Source: Roseiarcus sp963820095 (GTDB lineage: Bacteria > Pseudomonadota > Alphaproteobacteria > Rhizobiales > Beijerinckiaceae). Taken from it: a stretch of DNA of 64,000 nt. Below are positions 8,804-17,777 of this stretch, piece by piece. The stretch covers positions 1 to 64,000 of the forward strand of contig CAWFZA010000040.1 in assembly GCA_963820095.1 (NCBI GenBank). Direction: 5' to 3'. Within the stretch, counting starts at the first letter, position 1. Each line of letters starts with the position of its first letter. Position numbers and translations under genes: made by a program. The notes under the pieces were generated by a model, which was not told the origin of the DNA, searched no databases, and worked only from the letters and a program-made list of their open reading frames with translations.

Positions 8804-10447
8804 CTAGACCCGGCTCCAGTCGAACGCCGCCTTCTCGCCCTTGCCGTAGACTTTGAGCGCGCCCTTGTCGCCGACCGCGTTGGGCCTCTGGAAGATCCAG
8901 TTCTGCCAGGCGGTGAGGCGGCCGAAGACGCGCGTGGCCAGCGTCTCGGGCCCGTCGAAGCGCAGGTTCGCCTCCATTGCGGTCAAGGCGTCGGGGCTCA
9001 TGGAGGCGCGCTCCTCGACCGCGATGCGGATCTCGTCCGCCCAGTCGATGTCGTCGGGAATGCTGGTGGCGAGGCCAAGGCCGAAGGCGGCGTCGGCTTC
9101 GAGGGGCTCGCCGAGGCGCGCTTTGAGGGACTCGAGCGCGCCCTTCTCGTCATAGAAGCGCCGTCCAAGCCGGCTCTGGCCGCTCGCCATCGGATAGTCG
9201 CCGAAGTTCACTCCGGTCATCGCCATCTTGGGCGTTTTGTCGCTTGGCGAGGCGAGATGATAGATCCGGTCGCAGCTCAGCGCGATTTCGAGCAGCGTCC
9301 CGGCGAAGCAGGAACCCTCGTCGACAAGCGCGAACAGACTGCGCGAGGTGACGTCAAGCCGGCTCAAGGCTCGGCGCAAATAGCCGATCGTTTCTCGGAC
9401 GAACCAATGCTCTCTCAGCGTGTGGAGCGTCGCGTCCGTCGCCAGAACGGAATCAAGCTCGCCCTCGCTTCTCATCAGCCATACGCCGATTTCGAGCTCG
9501 TTGGTGCGCATGGAGAGGATGGCGTCGTCGAGCTCGCGGGCGAGCGCGAGCGGGTACCAGCGCGCGCCTTGCGCCTCGACCGCCGCGATGTCCCGCGGCT
9601 GAGCGCCCGCCGGGCCCTTGATGACGAACGTGGCGGCGCGCGCGCCTCGGTCGATCGTCACTGTCAGATGCGAGTAGCGGAGCGCATCGGCCTCGATCGT
9701 CCGTTCGATCGGGGTGAGCGCGACGCCCTTGGCCGGCGAGGAGCGGTCGCTCGTCGCGGCGAGCGCCAGGGCGCGCTCCTTGACCCTCGCCTCGAATTGC
9801 GCCGGCTTGGCGATCGCGTCAACGAGACGCCACTTCACGGCCTTCTCGCCGCGCACGCCTTCGCTGGTGGTGCAGAAGACGTCCGCGAGGTCGTGGCGCA
9901 CGTGGCGCTTGTCGGTCAGCCGTGTGAGACCTCCGGTCCCGGGCAAGACGCCGAGCAGCGGCACTTCCGGCAGGCTGACGGCGCTCGAGCGGTCGTCGAT
10001 GAGGAGGATCTCGTCGCAGGCCAAGGCGAGCTCGTAGCCGCCGCCGGCGCACGAGCCGTTGACGGCGGCCAGGAACTTCAAGCCGTCATGCTTCGAGGAA
10101 TCCTCGAGGCCGTTGCGAGTTTCATTGGTGAACTTGCAGAAGTTGACCTTCCAGGCGTGGCTCGAGACGCCGAGCATGAAGATGTTGGCGCCGGAGCAGA
10201 AGACGCGCTCGCGCGCGCTCGTGATGACCACGGCGCCGATCTCGGGATGTTCGAAGCGGATGCGGTTGACGGCGTCGTTGAGCTCGATGTCGACGCCAAG
10301 GTCGTAGCTGTTGAGCTTGAGCTTGTAGCCGGGTCGCAAGCCGGCGTCCTCGTCGAAATCGGCGAGCAATGTCGCGACCGGCCCGTCCGCCTTGAGCTTC
10401 CAGTGCCTGTAGCGCGACGGCTCGGTTTGATAGTCGACGCGGTCCAT
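8804..10447 (-). CDS. boxC: 2,3-epoxybenzoyl-CoA dihydrolase (benzoyl-CoA-dihydrodiol lyase) BoxC
   Basis: BoxC hydrolytically opens the epoxide ring made by BoxAB to 3,4-dehydroadipyl-CoA semialdehyde and formate. The 547-residue protein is a tandem crotonase-like enzyme: the first half has VFCSGANIFMLG and AAVNGSCAGGGYELALACDE, with PEVPLLGVLPGTGGLTRL following; the second half has ALVDEGSCFAGTLLEIALSC. The C-terminus NWIFQRPNAVGD is typical. The frame extends upstream to 10483, but ATG 10447 has GGGAG at good spacing and matches the family start, so I use it. It is first in the minus-strand run boxC-boxA-boxB and is separated from boxR by an 85-base gap that carries a TATTGCA motif. Confidence 0.95.
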   Translation of the reverse strand: MDRVDYQTEPSRYRHWKLKADGPVATLLADFDEDAGLRPGYKLKLNSYDLGVDIELNDAVNRIRFEHPEIGAVVITSARERVFCSGANIFMLGVSSHAWKVNFCKFTNETRNGLEDSSKHDGLKFLAAVNGSCAGGGYELALACDEILLIDDRSSAVSLPEVPLLGVLPGTGGLTRLTDKRHVRHDLADVFCTTSEGVRGEKAVKWRLVDAIAKPAQFEARVKERALALAATSDRSSPAKGVALTPIERTIEADALRYSHLTVTIDRGARAATFVIKGPAGAQPRDIAAVEAQGARWYPLALARELDDAILSMRTNELEIGVWLMRSEGELDSVLATDATLHTLREHWFVRETIGYLRRALSRLDVTSRSLFALVDEGSCFAGTLLEIALSCDRIYHLASPSDKTPKMAMTGVNFGDYPMASGQSRLGRRFYDEKGALESLKARLGEPLEADAAFGLGLATSIPDDIDWADEIRIAVEERASMSPDALTAMEANLRFDGPETLATRVFGRLTAWQNWIFQRPNAVGDKGALKVYGKGEKAAFDWSRV

Positions 10448-10462
10448 GGCGCTCCCATCGAT

Positions 10463-10497
10463 AGGCAATTTATTGCACCTCATGCATCATAATGCGC
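10463..10497. promoter_or_regulatory. Candidate BoxR operator upstream of boxC
   Basis: The short gap between boxR and boxC is unusually AT-rich and contains TATTGCA (10471-10477) followed by ATGCAT; on the boxC strand this reads TGCATGAGGTGCAATAAATT, with two TGCA units ten bases apart. The same TATTGCA occurs in the boxR/ligase gap at 11584-11590. Relatives of BoxR such as BzdR bind TGCA-containing repeats (established for BzdR). That this is the BoxR site is inference. Confidence 0.45.
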
Positions 10498-10532
10498 GAT
10501 CGTCTCTCAGGCAAGACCGGCTCGGCGCCGCG

Positions 10533-11547
10533 TCATTCGACCGGCAAGCCGATCGCCTCGCGCGCCAGCGTCCGCAGGACCTGGAAGGTCTCCATGAGCG
10601 GCTGGGCGCTGGTGTCGACGCGCATGTCGGCCTTCGAATAGAACGCCGCCCGGCCGGCGAGAATGGACTTCAAGTCCTCCATCGCCTCCCGGCTTTTGGC
10701 CATCGGCCTCAGGTCGCCCTGAGCCATGACGCGGCTCATGTGGTCTTCGGGATCGGCGGTCAGCCAGACCGTCATGCAGCGGCGAAGCAGGAGGTTGAAG
10801 CTGCCGAGGTCGCTGACCAGTCCGCCAGCGGTGGCGATCACGGCTTGAGGATAGGCCTCGATCGCGTCCTCGAGAGCGCGACGCTCGTAGCGGCGATAGG
10901 CGCTCTGGCCGTAAAGCCCCGAGAATCTCGCTGATGCTGCAGCCGGCGAGCTTCTCGATGTCGCGGCTGAGCTCGACGAACGGGAACTCGAGGTCCTCCG
11001 CGAGCATGTGGCCGAGGGTCGATTTGCCTGCGCCGCGCAGGCCGATGAGCGCGATCCGCGAGGAGCGGGTCGGCGCCTCGTCATTGCGCGGCGGTCCGCC
11101 GCCGACCAGGTCTATGGCCGCGAGGCGCACGCGGCGCAGCGTCGCCTCGTCGCAAGCCCCGAGCGTCTCCCGCAGCATGAGCCATTCCGGCGTCTGGGTC
11201 GTCACGTCCCCCACAAGCTCGGCCAGCGAACATTGCAGCGCCTGGGCGACCTGCAAAAGCACCAGGATCGAGGCGTTGCCGACCCCGTATTCGAGATTGG
11301 CCAGGTGCCGCTCGGAAACGCCGGTCGCTCGTGCGAGCGCCTTGCGGGTCAGGCCGCGGCGCACCCGCAGAGCCTTGGCGCGTCGGCCGAGCGCGGCTAG
11401 AAACGGCTCTGGCCGTTCCCCGGAGGCCCCGGTTTGCGCAAGGGCGCCGGCGGGTTCGGCCTCCGCCTCCCGGCTCGCGTTGTCCGCTGCCGCGTCGCGG
11501 GTCGCGATTGTCGCCGCCGCCGGCGCAAATGGCGCATTGTTTGACAA
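10533..11547 (-). CDS. boxR: Benzoyl-CoA-responsive transcriptional regulator BoxR (one frameshift as given)
   Basis: BoxR/BzdR-type repressors join an XRE helix-turn-helix to a shikimate-kinase-like domain that senses benzoyl-CoA. Here the HTH is at about residues 53-110 (ALRVRRGLTRKALARATGVS, then ERHLANLEYGVGNASI), and the kinase-like domain begins at about 163 with P-loop GLRGAGKST (169-177). After about residue 205 the frame breaks in a GGGG run (plus-strand CCCC at 10917-10920); with one G fewer the family sequence continues (LGLYGQSAYRRYERRALED, then TAGGLVSDLGSFNLLLRR) to the stop at 10533. The gene lies between boxC and the divergent benzoate-CoA ligase, the expected place for its regulator. 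The break may be a sequence error. Confidence 0.9.
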
Positions 11548-11574
11548 TTTCCGGGCGCCCTCCTAGAGATTGGG

Positions 11575-11640
11575 CAAGCATAATATTGCATAACGCCGAC
11601 GCGAACAACCATCGTGTGGTCTGGGGCGTTCTGAACGCCC
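11575..11640. promoter_or_regulatory. Divergent boxR / benzoate-CoA ligase control region
   Basis: Between boxR (start 11547) and the ligase (start 11704) there is an AT-rich segment AAGCATAATATTGCATAA with TATTGCA at 11584-11590, shared with the boxC upstream gap, and a perfect inverted repeat GGGCGTT-CTG-AACGCCC at 11624-11640, about 63 bases before the ligase ATG. The first looks like a BoxR operator by position and shared motif. The second could be a second operator or an mRNA hairpin; it has no T-run and is not a terminator. Confidence 0.45.
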
Positions 11641-11703
11641 GCCGGCCACTTCAGCCAGAAGACCGTCCGCGCGAGCTTGAGGACGGGGCCAGGGAGGACG
11701 CCG

Positions 11704-13280
11704 ATGACCGCAAGCTCGGTTGAGCCGCCGCCGGAGGCGTTCAACTTCGCGGCGCATCTCCTCCAAGCCAACGCCGGACGGTCCGGCAAGACGGCGTTTG
11801 TCGATGATTTCGGCGCCGTGACCTACGGCGAGCTCGACAATCGCGCCCGGCTTTTCGCCGCCGCGCTCAAGGAGAGAGGCGTCAAGCGCGAGGAGCGGGC
11901 CTTGATCTTGATGCAGGACAGCGTCGACTGGCCGGTCGCCTTCCTGGGGTCGATGCTCGCCGGGGTCGTTCCGGTCGCGGTCAACACGCTGCTCACCGCC
12001 GACGATCTCGCCTACATGCTCGAACATTCGCGCGCCCAGGCCGCGTTCGTCAGCGGCGCGGTCAAGCCGGCGCTGAAAGCGGCGCTCGCCAAAGCGGACC
12101 ACGAGGTTCACACGATCGTCGTCTCGCGCCCGGTTCAGCCGCTCGAGCCAGGCGAGATCGAATTCACGGATTTCCTCGCCCGCGCGGCCCCGCTGGCGAA
12201 GCCTGCGCGCACGCGGGCTGACGACCCGGCCTTCTGGCTCTATTCGTCAGGCTCGACGGGAAGGCCCAAGGGAACCGTGCATTCGCACGCCAACCCCTAT
12301 TGGACCACCGAGCTTTACGGCAAGGCGATCCTTGGCTTGCAAGAGAGCGACGTCTGCTTCTCCGCCGCCAAGCTCTTCTTCGCCTATGGGCTCGGCAACG
12401 CGCTGACCTTTCCGATGAGCGTCGGCGCAACGGCGCTCCTGATGGCCGAGCGGCCGACGCCCGAGGCTGTGTTCAAGCGCTTGACCGGCGGCGTCGGCGC
12501 CGTCAGCCCGACCGTGTTCTATGGCGCGCCGACCGGCTTCGCCGGGATGCTGGCCTCGAACCTGCTGCCGAAACGCGAGGACGTGAGCTTGAGACTCGTG
12601 TCGTCCGCCGGCGAAGCGCTGCCGGCCGAGATCGGCGAGCGCTTCAAGCGCCATTTCGGCGTCGACATCGTCGACGGCATCGGCTCGACGGAAATGCTGC
12701 ACATCTTCATCTCCAACCGGCCGGACAAGGTGCGGTATGGCGCGACGGGTTGGCCCGTGCCGGGCTATGACATCGAGCTGCGCGGCGAGGACGGGCGCGG
12801 CGTTGGCGACGGCGAGCCCGGTGATCTCTACATCCACGGGCCGTCCGCGGCGCTCATGTATTGGGGCAATCGCGCCAAGACGCGCGACACGTTCGAGGGC
12901 CGCTGGACCAAAAGCGGCGACAAATACATCCGCAACGCGGACGGAACCTTCACCTACGCCGGCCGCTCGGACGATATGCTGAAGGTCGGCGGCGTGTGGG
13001 TGAGCCCGTTCGAGGTCGAGGCGACGCTGGTGCAGCACCCGTCCGTCCTCGAAGCGGCGGTGATCGGCGCGCCCGACGCCGATGGGCTCATCAAGACGAA
13101 GGCGTTCGTGGTCCTGAAGCCGGGCGCGCGGCGGACGAAGCGGAACTCAAGGGCTTCGTCAAGGATCGCCTCGCCCCGTACAAATATCCGCGCGCGATCG
13201 CCTTCATCGCCGAACTGCCGAAAACCGCGACCGGCAAGATCCAGAGGTTCAAGCTTCGCGAGCAGGAGAAGGGGGGGTGA
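11704..13280 (+). CDS. bclA: Benzoate-CoA ligase (frameshift near the C-terminus)
   Basis: An AMP-forming ligase of the benzoate-CoA ligase family, about 525 residues, which activates benzoate with ATP and CoA and so feeds the box enzymes encoded next door. Visible motifs are the A3 phosphate loop YSSGSTGRPKG (residues 180-190), AGEALP, DGIGSTEMLHIF and GRSDDMLKVGG. The original frame fails at about 13125, where one base seems missing; the C-terminal lid domain continues in the next frame (LKGFVKDRLAPYKYPR and the catalytic lysine region TATGKIQRFK) to the stop at 13280. Start ATG 11704 has AGGGAGG 6 bases upstream; ATG 11677 is less likely. Divergent from boxR. Confidence 0.92.
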
Positions 13281-13337
13281 GTGCAGGAGGGGCTTCCGTT
13301 CGCGACTTGACGCGCGGTGCTTGTCGAACTCAACTGC

Positions 13338-13432
13338 GTTCGGCTGGCCGTCATCGCGAGCGGCATAGGGCGCCGAGACGCACCGCGGCCCCTGGATTGC
13401 TTCGCTCCGCTCGCAATGACGGACGGACTCCA
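13338..13432. repeat. Interspersed repeat with GCTCGCAATGACG ends
   Basis: GTCATCGCGAGCGG near 13351 and its inverted partner CCGCTCGCAATGACG near 13407 bracket about 40 bases that include CTGGATTGCTTCGCT. Elements ending in CGTCATTGCGAGC and CAATGACG are widespread between genes in Hyphomicrobiales (general knowledge). It abuts the start of the downstream antitoxin gene and forms a long imperfect hairpin. Confidence 0.65.
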
Positions 13433-13445
13433 ACATTCAAAGACA

Positions 13446-13679
13446 ATGAAAACTGTGAACATTCACGAGGCCAAGAAACGCCTCTCCCGGCTGGTGGAGG
13501 CCGCGGCCAAGGGCGAGCCCTTCATCATCGCCAAGGCCGGGAAGCCGCTGGTCAAAGTTGTCGCAATCGACGCGCCGGCGAAACGGCTCGATTTCATGAG
13601 GGGTCAATTCACCGTGCCGGACGATTTCGATACGATGGACCAGGAGGAAATCGAGCGCCTGTTCTACGGCGACGATTGA
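13446..13679 (+). CDS. Phd/YefM-type antitoxin, apparently orphan
   Basis: A 77-residue protein with the Phd/YefM DNA-binding N-terminus (MKTVNIHEAKKRLSRLVEAA, then GEPFIIAKAGKPLVKV), which normally neutralises a PIN or RelE toxin encoded immediately downstream and represses its own promoter. The acidic C-terminus (TMDQEEIERLFYGDD) is of the kind that wraps a VapC toxin. No toxin frame follows: 36 bases later a convergent gene ends. No clear Shine-Dalgarno precedes ATG 13446, and the upstream side is an interspersed repeat, so repeat insertion may have rearranged the locus. An 8-base direct repeat AACATTCA lies at 13432 and 13458. Confidence 0.75.
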   Translation: MKTVNIHEAKKRLSRLVEAAAKGEPFIIAKAGKPLVKVVAIDAPAKRLDFMRGQFTVPDDFDTMDQEEIERLFYGDD

Positions 13680-13714
13680 GGGCCCGAGGCCGAGACACGT
13701 TCGGTCGAACCGCC

Positions 13715-14696
13715 TCAGCTCTGCGAATCGAGGACGACGAATCCGTCGCCCGACCTGGTCTTGGCGTCCGCCGGCTGATCCGTGGTGACGAGGGTCATGC
13801 CGAATTTGAGCCGCTTGCGGACCGCTTCGCGGGCCGGCAGATCGGCCTTGATGCGCCGCAGGGCCGCGCCGTTGTCCTCGCTCGTCGACTTTGCCGGCGT
13901 TCCGACCTTGGCCGCCTGCCAGGTCAGGAGTTCCGACTGATCGTCGGCGCCGCTCAGCGTGAACACCCGCTCGCCGAGCGGCTTTTCCGGAGTCCTCAAT
14001 CTCGACCTTGCCGGAAGCGGCCAGCGCGCCATTGTCGAACACATGAATGGACTTGTCGGCGCTGCTGACGACGACGCCCGGCGATTTCGGCGCGGCGTCG
14101 CGCCGTTCCGAATATTCGCTCGCCTTGATCGCGGTGTCGACGGCGTTGAATTCACGCGCGGCATATTCGCCGAGCACCATGCCGGGATGGGTCACCTCTT
14201 CCGGTTGCGACTTGTCGTCGGCGATGACCACCGTCATGCCGAGCTTGGTGACGCCAAACAGAAGCTGGGCGAATTCCTTCGGCAGGCGCACGCAACCATG
14301 CGACGCGGGATAGCCGGGCAATTGACCCGCATGCAGCGCGACGCCCGACCAGGTGAGCCGGTTCATGTAGGGCATCGGCGCATTGTTGTAGGTCGAGGAA
14401 TGGTGGTTCTTGTCCTTCTGCAGGATCTTGAACACGCCGGTCGGCGTCGCGTGGCCGAGCTTGCCGGTCGAGCAGGTCGAGGCGGCGATGCGCACCCCGT
14501 CGCGATAAACATAGAGCCGCTGGTCGGGAAGCGAGACGATGACGATGATCGGCCCGCTCGGCGAGCGGTCGGGATACCAGTTGAATTCGCCGTTCGTGAA
14601 CTCATCGGCGGCCTTGTCGACGAGCTGCGCCAGCGCGGGACTGAACCGCAAGGCGGCTGCGGCGGCCGCGACGCGGCCGAACTGACGGCGGTTCAT
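13715..14696 (-). CDS. L,D-transpeptidase (YkuD family), Tat-exported (one frameshift as given)
   Basis: A periplasmic cross-linking enzyme of about 326 residues. The N-terminus MNRRQFGRVAAAAAALRF is a twin-arginine signal with an AxA-like cleavage end (ALA). The YkuD domain follows (IIVIVSLPDQRLYVYRDG) with the catalytic His-Gly-Cys in ASHGCVRLP. The first frame breaks in an AAAA run (plus-strand TTTT 13983-13986); removing one A lets the protein continue (GKPLGERVFTLSGADDQS to FVVLDSQS) to the stop at 13715. Such enzymes make 3-3 peptidoglycan cross-links or attach proteins. It is divergent from dgoK with 144 bases between the starts. Confidence 0.88.
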
Positions 14697-14840
14697 TCTG
14701 TCTCGCGTCCCCAACCAGCACGGATTCGCGAATAGAAGCGGACGGCTCGGGCTGTCAACAATCGAGGCGCGCGTTGGCTGGTCTTGGAAACGACATTCGG
14801 CCGACCCAAGGCGGCGCATCATTGACCGCGCCTCTCGCGC

Positions 14841-15773
14841 ATGGTCAATCGAACCATGTCGCCTGCGCTCATCGCGATCGACTGGGGATCCTCCAGCTTT
14901 CGCGCCTATCTCATCTCGCCGGTTGGCGAAGTCCTGGATGAGGTCGCCTCCGGCGACGGAATTGGAAGCGTCGCGGCCGGCGCCTATCCGACGACGCTCA
15001 AGCGGCTGATCGGTCGCTGGCTCGACGCCCATCCGTCTCTCCCGGTCATCGCTTCGGGCATGGTCGGCAGCCGGCATGGCTGGCGCGAGGCGCCTTACGT
15101 CAAGTGCCCGGCCGGTCCGTCCGACGTCGCGGCGCATCTCACGGAAGTCGAAGCCGATGGCCGGCGCGTGAGGCTCGCGCCGGGCCTGTCCTATGCGGAC
15201 GAGTCCGGTCAGCCGGACGTGATCCGGGGCGAGGAGACGGAAATCTTCGGAATCGCCGAGTCCGGCGCGCGCCTCATCGTGCTGCCGGGCTCGCATTCGA
15301 AATGGGCGGGAGTCGAGGGCGGCCGCGTCGTCGCGTTCAAGACCTTTGTCACGGGCGAGCTCTTCGCCGCCCTGCGCGATCATACGGTCGCCGGCGCCTT
15401 CGCCAGGGCCGCTCCCGCCAAGCGTCCCGGCGAGGCGTTCGCGCTTGGGGTCCAGCGCGGGGCCGCGGCGGCGGCGGGTGAGGGCAAGTCCGGCCTGCTC
15501 GGCCTCCTGTTTGGCGCGCGATCTCTCCCGCTCATGGGATCTCTGCCGGAGGACGACGCGGGCGAATATCTCTCCGGCCTCCTCATCGGAGCGGAGATCG
15601 ACGAGGGGCGACGCCTCTATCCGGGCGAGGAGCCGCATGTCGCGGGCGCGGAGGCGTTGGTCGAGCGCTATCGCGCCGCGTTCGAGGCGCTCGGCCTGTC
15701 CGCTCGGGCCGCGCCGCCACGGGCCGCGGCGCGCGGGCTGTTTCGCATTGCTCGTGAGGGAGGGCTCCTGTGA
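14841..15773 (+). CDS. dgoK: 2-dehydro-3-deoxygalactonokinase (DgoK)
   Basis: Phosphorylates 2-keto-3-deoxy-D-galactonate in the De Ley-Doudoroff route for D-galactonate. The 310-residue protein opens with the phosphate-binding AIDWGSSSFRAYLI, has MVGSRHGWREAPY and the GEETEIFG and LPGSHSKWAGVEGGRV segments of the family. ATG 14841 is the longest start; ATG 14856 is closer to the usual N-terminus and there is no strong ribosome site for either. The stop overlaps the GTG start of the aldolase gene (GTGA), so translation is probably coupled. No galactonate dehydratase or dehydrogenase is in the window. Confidence 0.9.
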   Translation: MVNRTMSPALIAIDWGSSSFRAYLISPVGEVLDEVASGDGIGSVAAGAYPTTLKRLIGRWLDAHPSLPVIASGMVGSRHGWREAPYVKCPAGPSDVAAHLTEVEADGRRVRLAPGLSYADESGQPDVIRGEETEIFGIAESGARLIVLPGSHSKWAGVEGGRVVAFKTFVTGELFAALRDHTVAGAFARAAPAKRPGEAFALGVQRGAAAAAGEGKSGLLGLLFGARSLPLMGSLPEDDAGEYLSGLLIGAEIDEGRRLYPGEEPHVAGAEALVERYRAAFEALGLSARAAPPRAAARGLFRIAREGGLL

Positions 15774-16387
15774 CGCTCGAGCTTGCTCCGACGCCGCTCG
15801 TCGCCATCCTGCGCGGCGTCACGCCGGACGAAGCGGATTCGATCGCCGCGGTCATCGTCGAGGCGGGGTTCGGCGCCATCGAGGCGCCGCTCAATTCGCC
15901 CGATCCGCTCGCCTCCATCGAACTCATCGCGCGGCTGTTTGGCGACAAGGTTCTGGTCGGCGCCGGCACGGTGCTCGAACCGCGCGAGGTCGACGAGGTC
16001 GCGGCGGCGGGCGCGAAACTCGTGGTCGCGCCCAATTTTGATCCCGCCGTCATCGAGCGGGCCGTGAAGCTTGGTCTCCTCGCCGTGCCGGGCGTCGCCA
16101 CGCCGACCGAAGCCTTTGCGGCGCTGAAAGCGGGCGCCTCTGGCCTGAAGCTTTTTCCCGGCGAAGCGCTTGGTCCGGATGTCGTGAAGGCGTGGCGCGC
16201 CGTCCTGCCGAAGGAGACGCAACTCTATCCGGTCGGCGGCGTCACGCCCGAGCGCATCGCTCCCTACCGGCGCGCCGGCGCGACCGGCTTCGGCATCGGC
16301 TCGGCGCTCTACAAGCCCGGCGCGAGCGTCGATGAGGTTGCGCGCGCCGCGCGGACGTTCGTGAAGGCGTGGAAGGAGAGCGCGTAG
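15770..16387 (+). CDS. dgoA: 2-dehydro-3-deoxy-6-phosphogalactonate aldolase (DgoA)
   Basis: Class I KDPG/KDPGal aldolase, 205 residues, splitting KDPGal into pyruvate and glyceraldehyde 3-phosphate. The Schiff-base lysine is in GLKLFPGE (Lys127), the general acid Glu in GAIEAPLNS (Glu38), and GAGTVLEP and YPVGGVTPE are the phosphate-binding parts. GTG at 15770 overlaps the dgoK stop by four bases. LNS and KLFPGEALGP point to the KDPGal branch over the KDPG enzyme, which agrees with the dgoK neighbour. Confidence 0.92.
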   Translation: MTLELAPTPLVAILRGVTPDEADSIAAVIVEAGFGAIEAPLNSPDPLASIELIARLFGDKVLVGAGTVLEPREVDEVAAAGAKLVVAPNFDPAVIERAVKLGLLAVPGVATPTEAFAALKAGASGLKLFPGEALGPDVVKAWRAVLPKETQLYPVGGVTPERIAPYRRAGATGFGIGSALYKPGASVDEVARAARTFVKAWKESA

Positions 16388-16400
16388 CGGGCCTTCAGGC

Positions 16401-17060
16401 TCAGTTTTGCCGGAAGAAGCTCAGCGGACGGATGAGCGGCTGCATCGAAGGCCAATCCGGCCAGCGAGGGATGAACGCCACCCGCGCGGGCGCCTCAGCC
16501 ACATCCGCAACCCATCCACCCAAGGCGTGAGCGACGCGGACGATCGGCCGCACCCTCAGCTCGGGCTCAATTCGAGCGGCAGGCGGCAAGGAAGTCAGAA
16601 GCGGCGGGGCCTCTGTCGCACTTGCGGCGGCGTCCGGTTGAGGCAGGGCCGCCTCCGCCGGCGCTGACTTTTTCCTGACCGCGGCTTTTGGCGCGAGCCT
16701 CGCGAACGTTTTCTGCGCCGGTCGCGGCTCGGGCAATGGCGGATCCGCCACGGAAAGCGGGAGCGGATTAGCCGATGCGACCTGCGTCGCGGCGCTCGCC
16801 GAACGCTCGGCGTCGAGCTCCCCTTCCTGATTGCGCTTCACAAAGCTCGCGATCAGTTCGCGTTCATCGCGCAGCGATTGCACCATCGCGTCCTCGGACG
16901 CTGACGGCTGCGCCTGAATGACAATCGGAGGCGACGTTGGCTGACGACCGTAGTGGTTGACCAGCATCGCGCCAACCACGCTCGCCATGGCCACTGGCAG
17001 GATCTCGTGAACGAATCTCGACGAAACCTTCGCCACTAGGTCGAGAGCGCGAATCGTCAT
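16401..17060 (-). CDS. Membrane-anchored proline/alanine-rich protein, function unknown
   Basis: A 219-residue protein with one N-terminal hydrophobic segment (about 18-35, HEILPVAMASVVGAMLV) and a long low-complexity Ala/Pro-rich region (about 80-165) with charged residues, ending in a Trp/Pro-containing tail (WPDWPSMQPLIRPLSFF). The topology suggests a short inside end and a periplasmic tail. It is convergent with dgoA (13 bases apart). I recognise no domain. The third-position GC is high and even, so it is a real gene. Confidence 0.65.
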   Translation of the reverse strand: MTIRALDLVAKVSSRFVHEILPVAMASVVGAMLVNHYGRQPTSPPIVIQAQPSASEDAMVQSLRDERELIASFVKRNQEGELDAERSASAATQVASANPLPLSVADPPLPEPRPAQKTFARLAPKAAVRKKSAPAEAALPQPDAAASATEAPPLLTSLPPAARIEPELRVRPIVRVAHALGGWVADVAEAPARVAFIPRWPDWPSMQPLIRPLSFFRQN

Positions 17061-17196
17061 GGGCGCCTATCCTGGATCGTAGCCGACCTCGATGGCTTAA
17101 AAAGCAATTATGGCTGCAATCGCGAGAGATTGTGGTCGCAATCGATGCGCGGCGATCCCGACAGCTCGCGGCAGCTTCGGCAGCTGGAGATGGGCA

Positions 17197-17761
17197 TCAC
17201 TCCAGATTGGTGTGCCGCGCGCGCATCGTCTCCGACGTTTCGCTGAAACGCGGGCGCAGTTTGAGGATCGCGAGTTCGAAGGCGATCATCTGCGCGGTCT
17301 CGAACAGCGAGCCCATCGGCAGGACGGAAAGCTTGCCGCCCGGTCGTTGGCCATCGTCTGGGCGGGGATGACGGTGACGACATCGACCAGCTTGGCGAGT
17401 CCGCCTCCGGGCTGGGCGGTGACGAGCGCGGTCCGCGCGCCGGCCTTGCGCGCGATCTCGACCAGCGTGCGCGCGGTCGGCGAGATCGCCGGGGCCCGCG
17501 GAGACGATGAAGAGATCGCCCGCGCCGAGCGCCGGCGTCGTCATGTCGCCCCAGACCGCGACGTCGCGGCCCATGTGAAAGAGACGCATGGCGAAGCCGC
17601 GCATCTGCAGGCCCTCGCGCCCGAGGCCGAACACGACGATGCGCCTCGCCTTGACGATCTCCTCGATGAGCCCGTCGAGCGCGTTCTCCGGCATCGCGGC
17701 GAACACGCCGGAAAGATCGTTCAGCGCGCCCTTCGCCAATTGGGCCAGGCTTTCGCGTCAT
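17197..17761 (-). pseudogene. SIS-domain sugar-phosphate isomerase, 6-phospho-3-hexuloisomerase-like (three frame breaks)
   Basis: Reassembled over three breaks it is about 187 residues: start ATG 17761 with GGGAGG upstream, then LAQLAKGALNDLSGVFAAMP, the SIS core RRIVVFGLGREGLQMRGFAMR and GDLFIVSAGP, a middle piece in another frame (ISPTARTLVEIARKAGA, VTVIPAQTMAND) and the family end KLSVLPMGSLFETAQMIAFE. Breaks: one extra base near 17751-17753 and near 17490-17497, one missing near 17340. The HxlB family interconverts 3-hexulose and fructose 6-phosphates. It lies 16 bases after the LacI-type gene, on the same strand, and opposite a sugar ABC transporter, so it probably processes the imported sugar phosphate. 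All key segments survive. Confidence 0.75.
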
Positions 17762-17777
17762 GGACTGCCTCCCTCGC

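Noticed and set aside
8636..10492. 618-codon plus-strand frame opposite boxC
   Set aside because: Shadow of boxC, no recognisable domain.
11624..11640. GGGCGTT-CTG-AACGCCC hairpin as a terminator
   Set aside because: No T-run on either strand, and it lies upstream of a start codon, so an operator or leader hairpin is more plausible.
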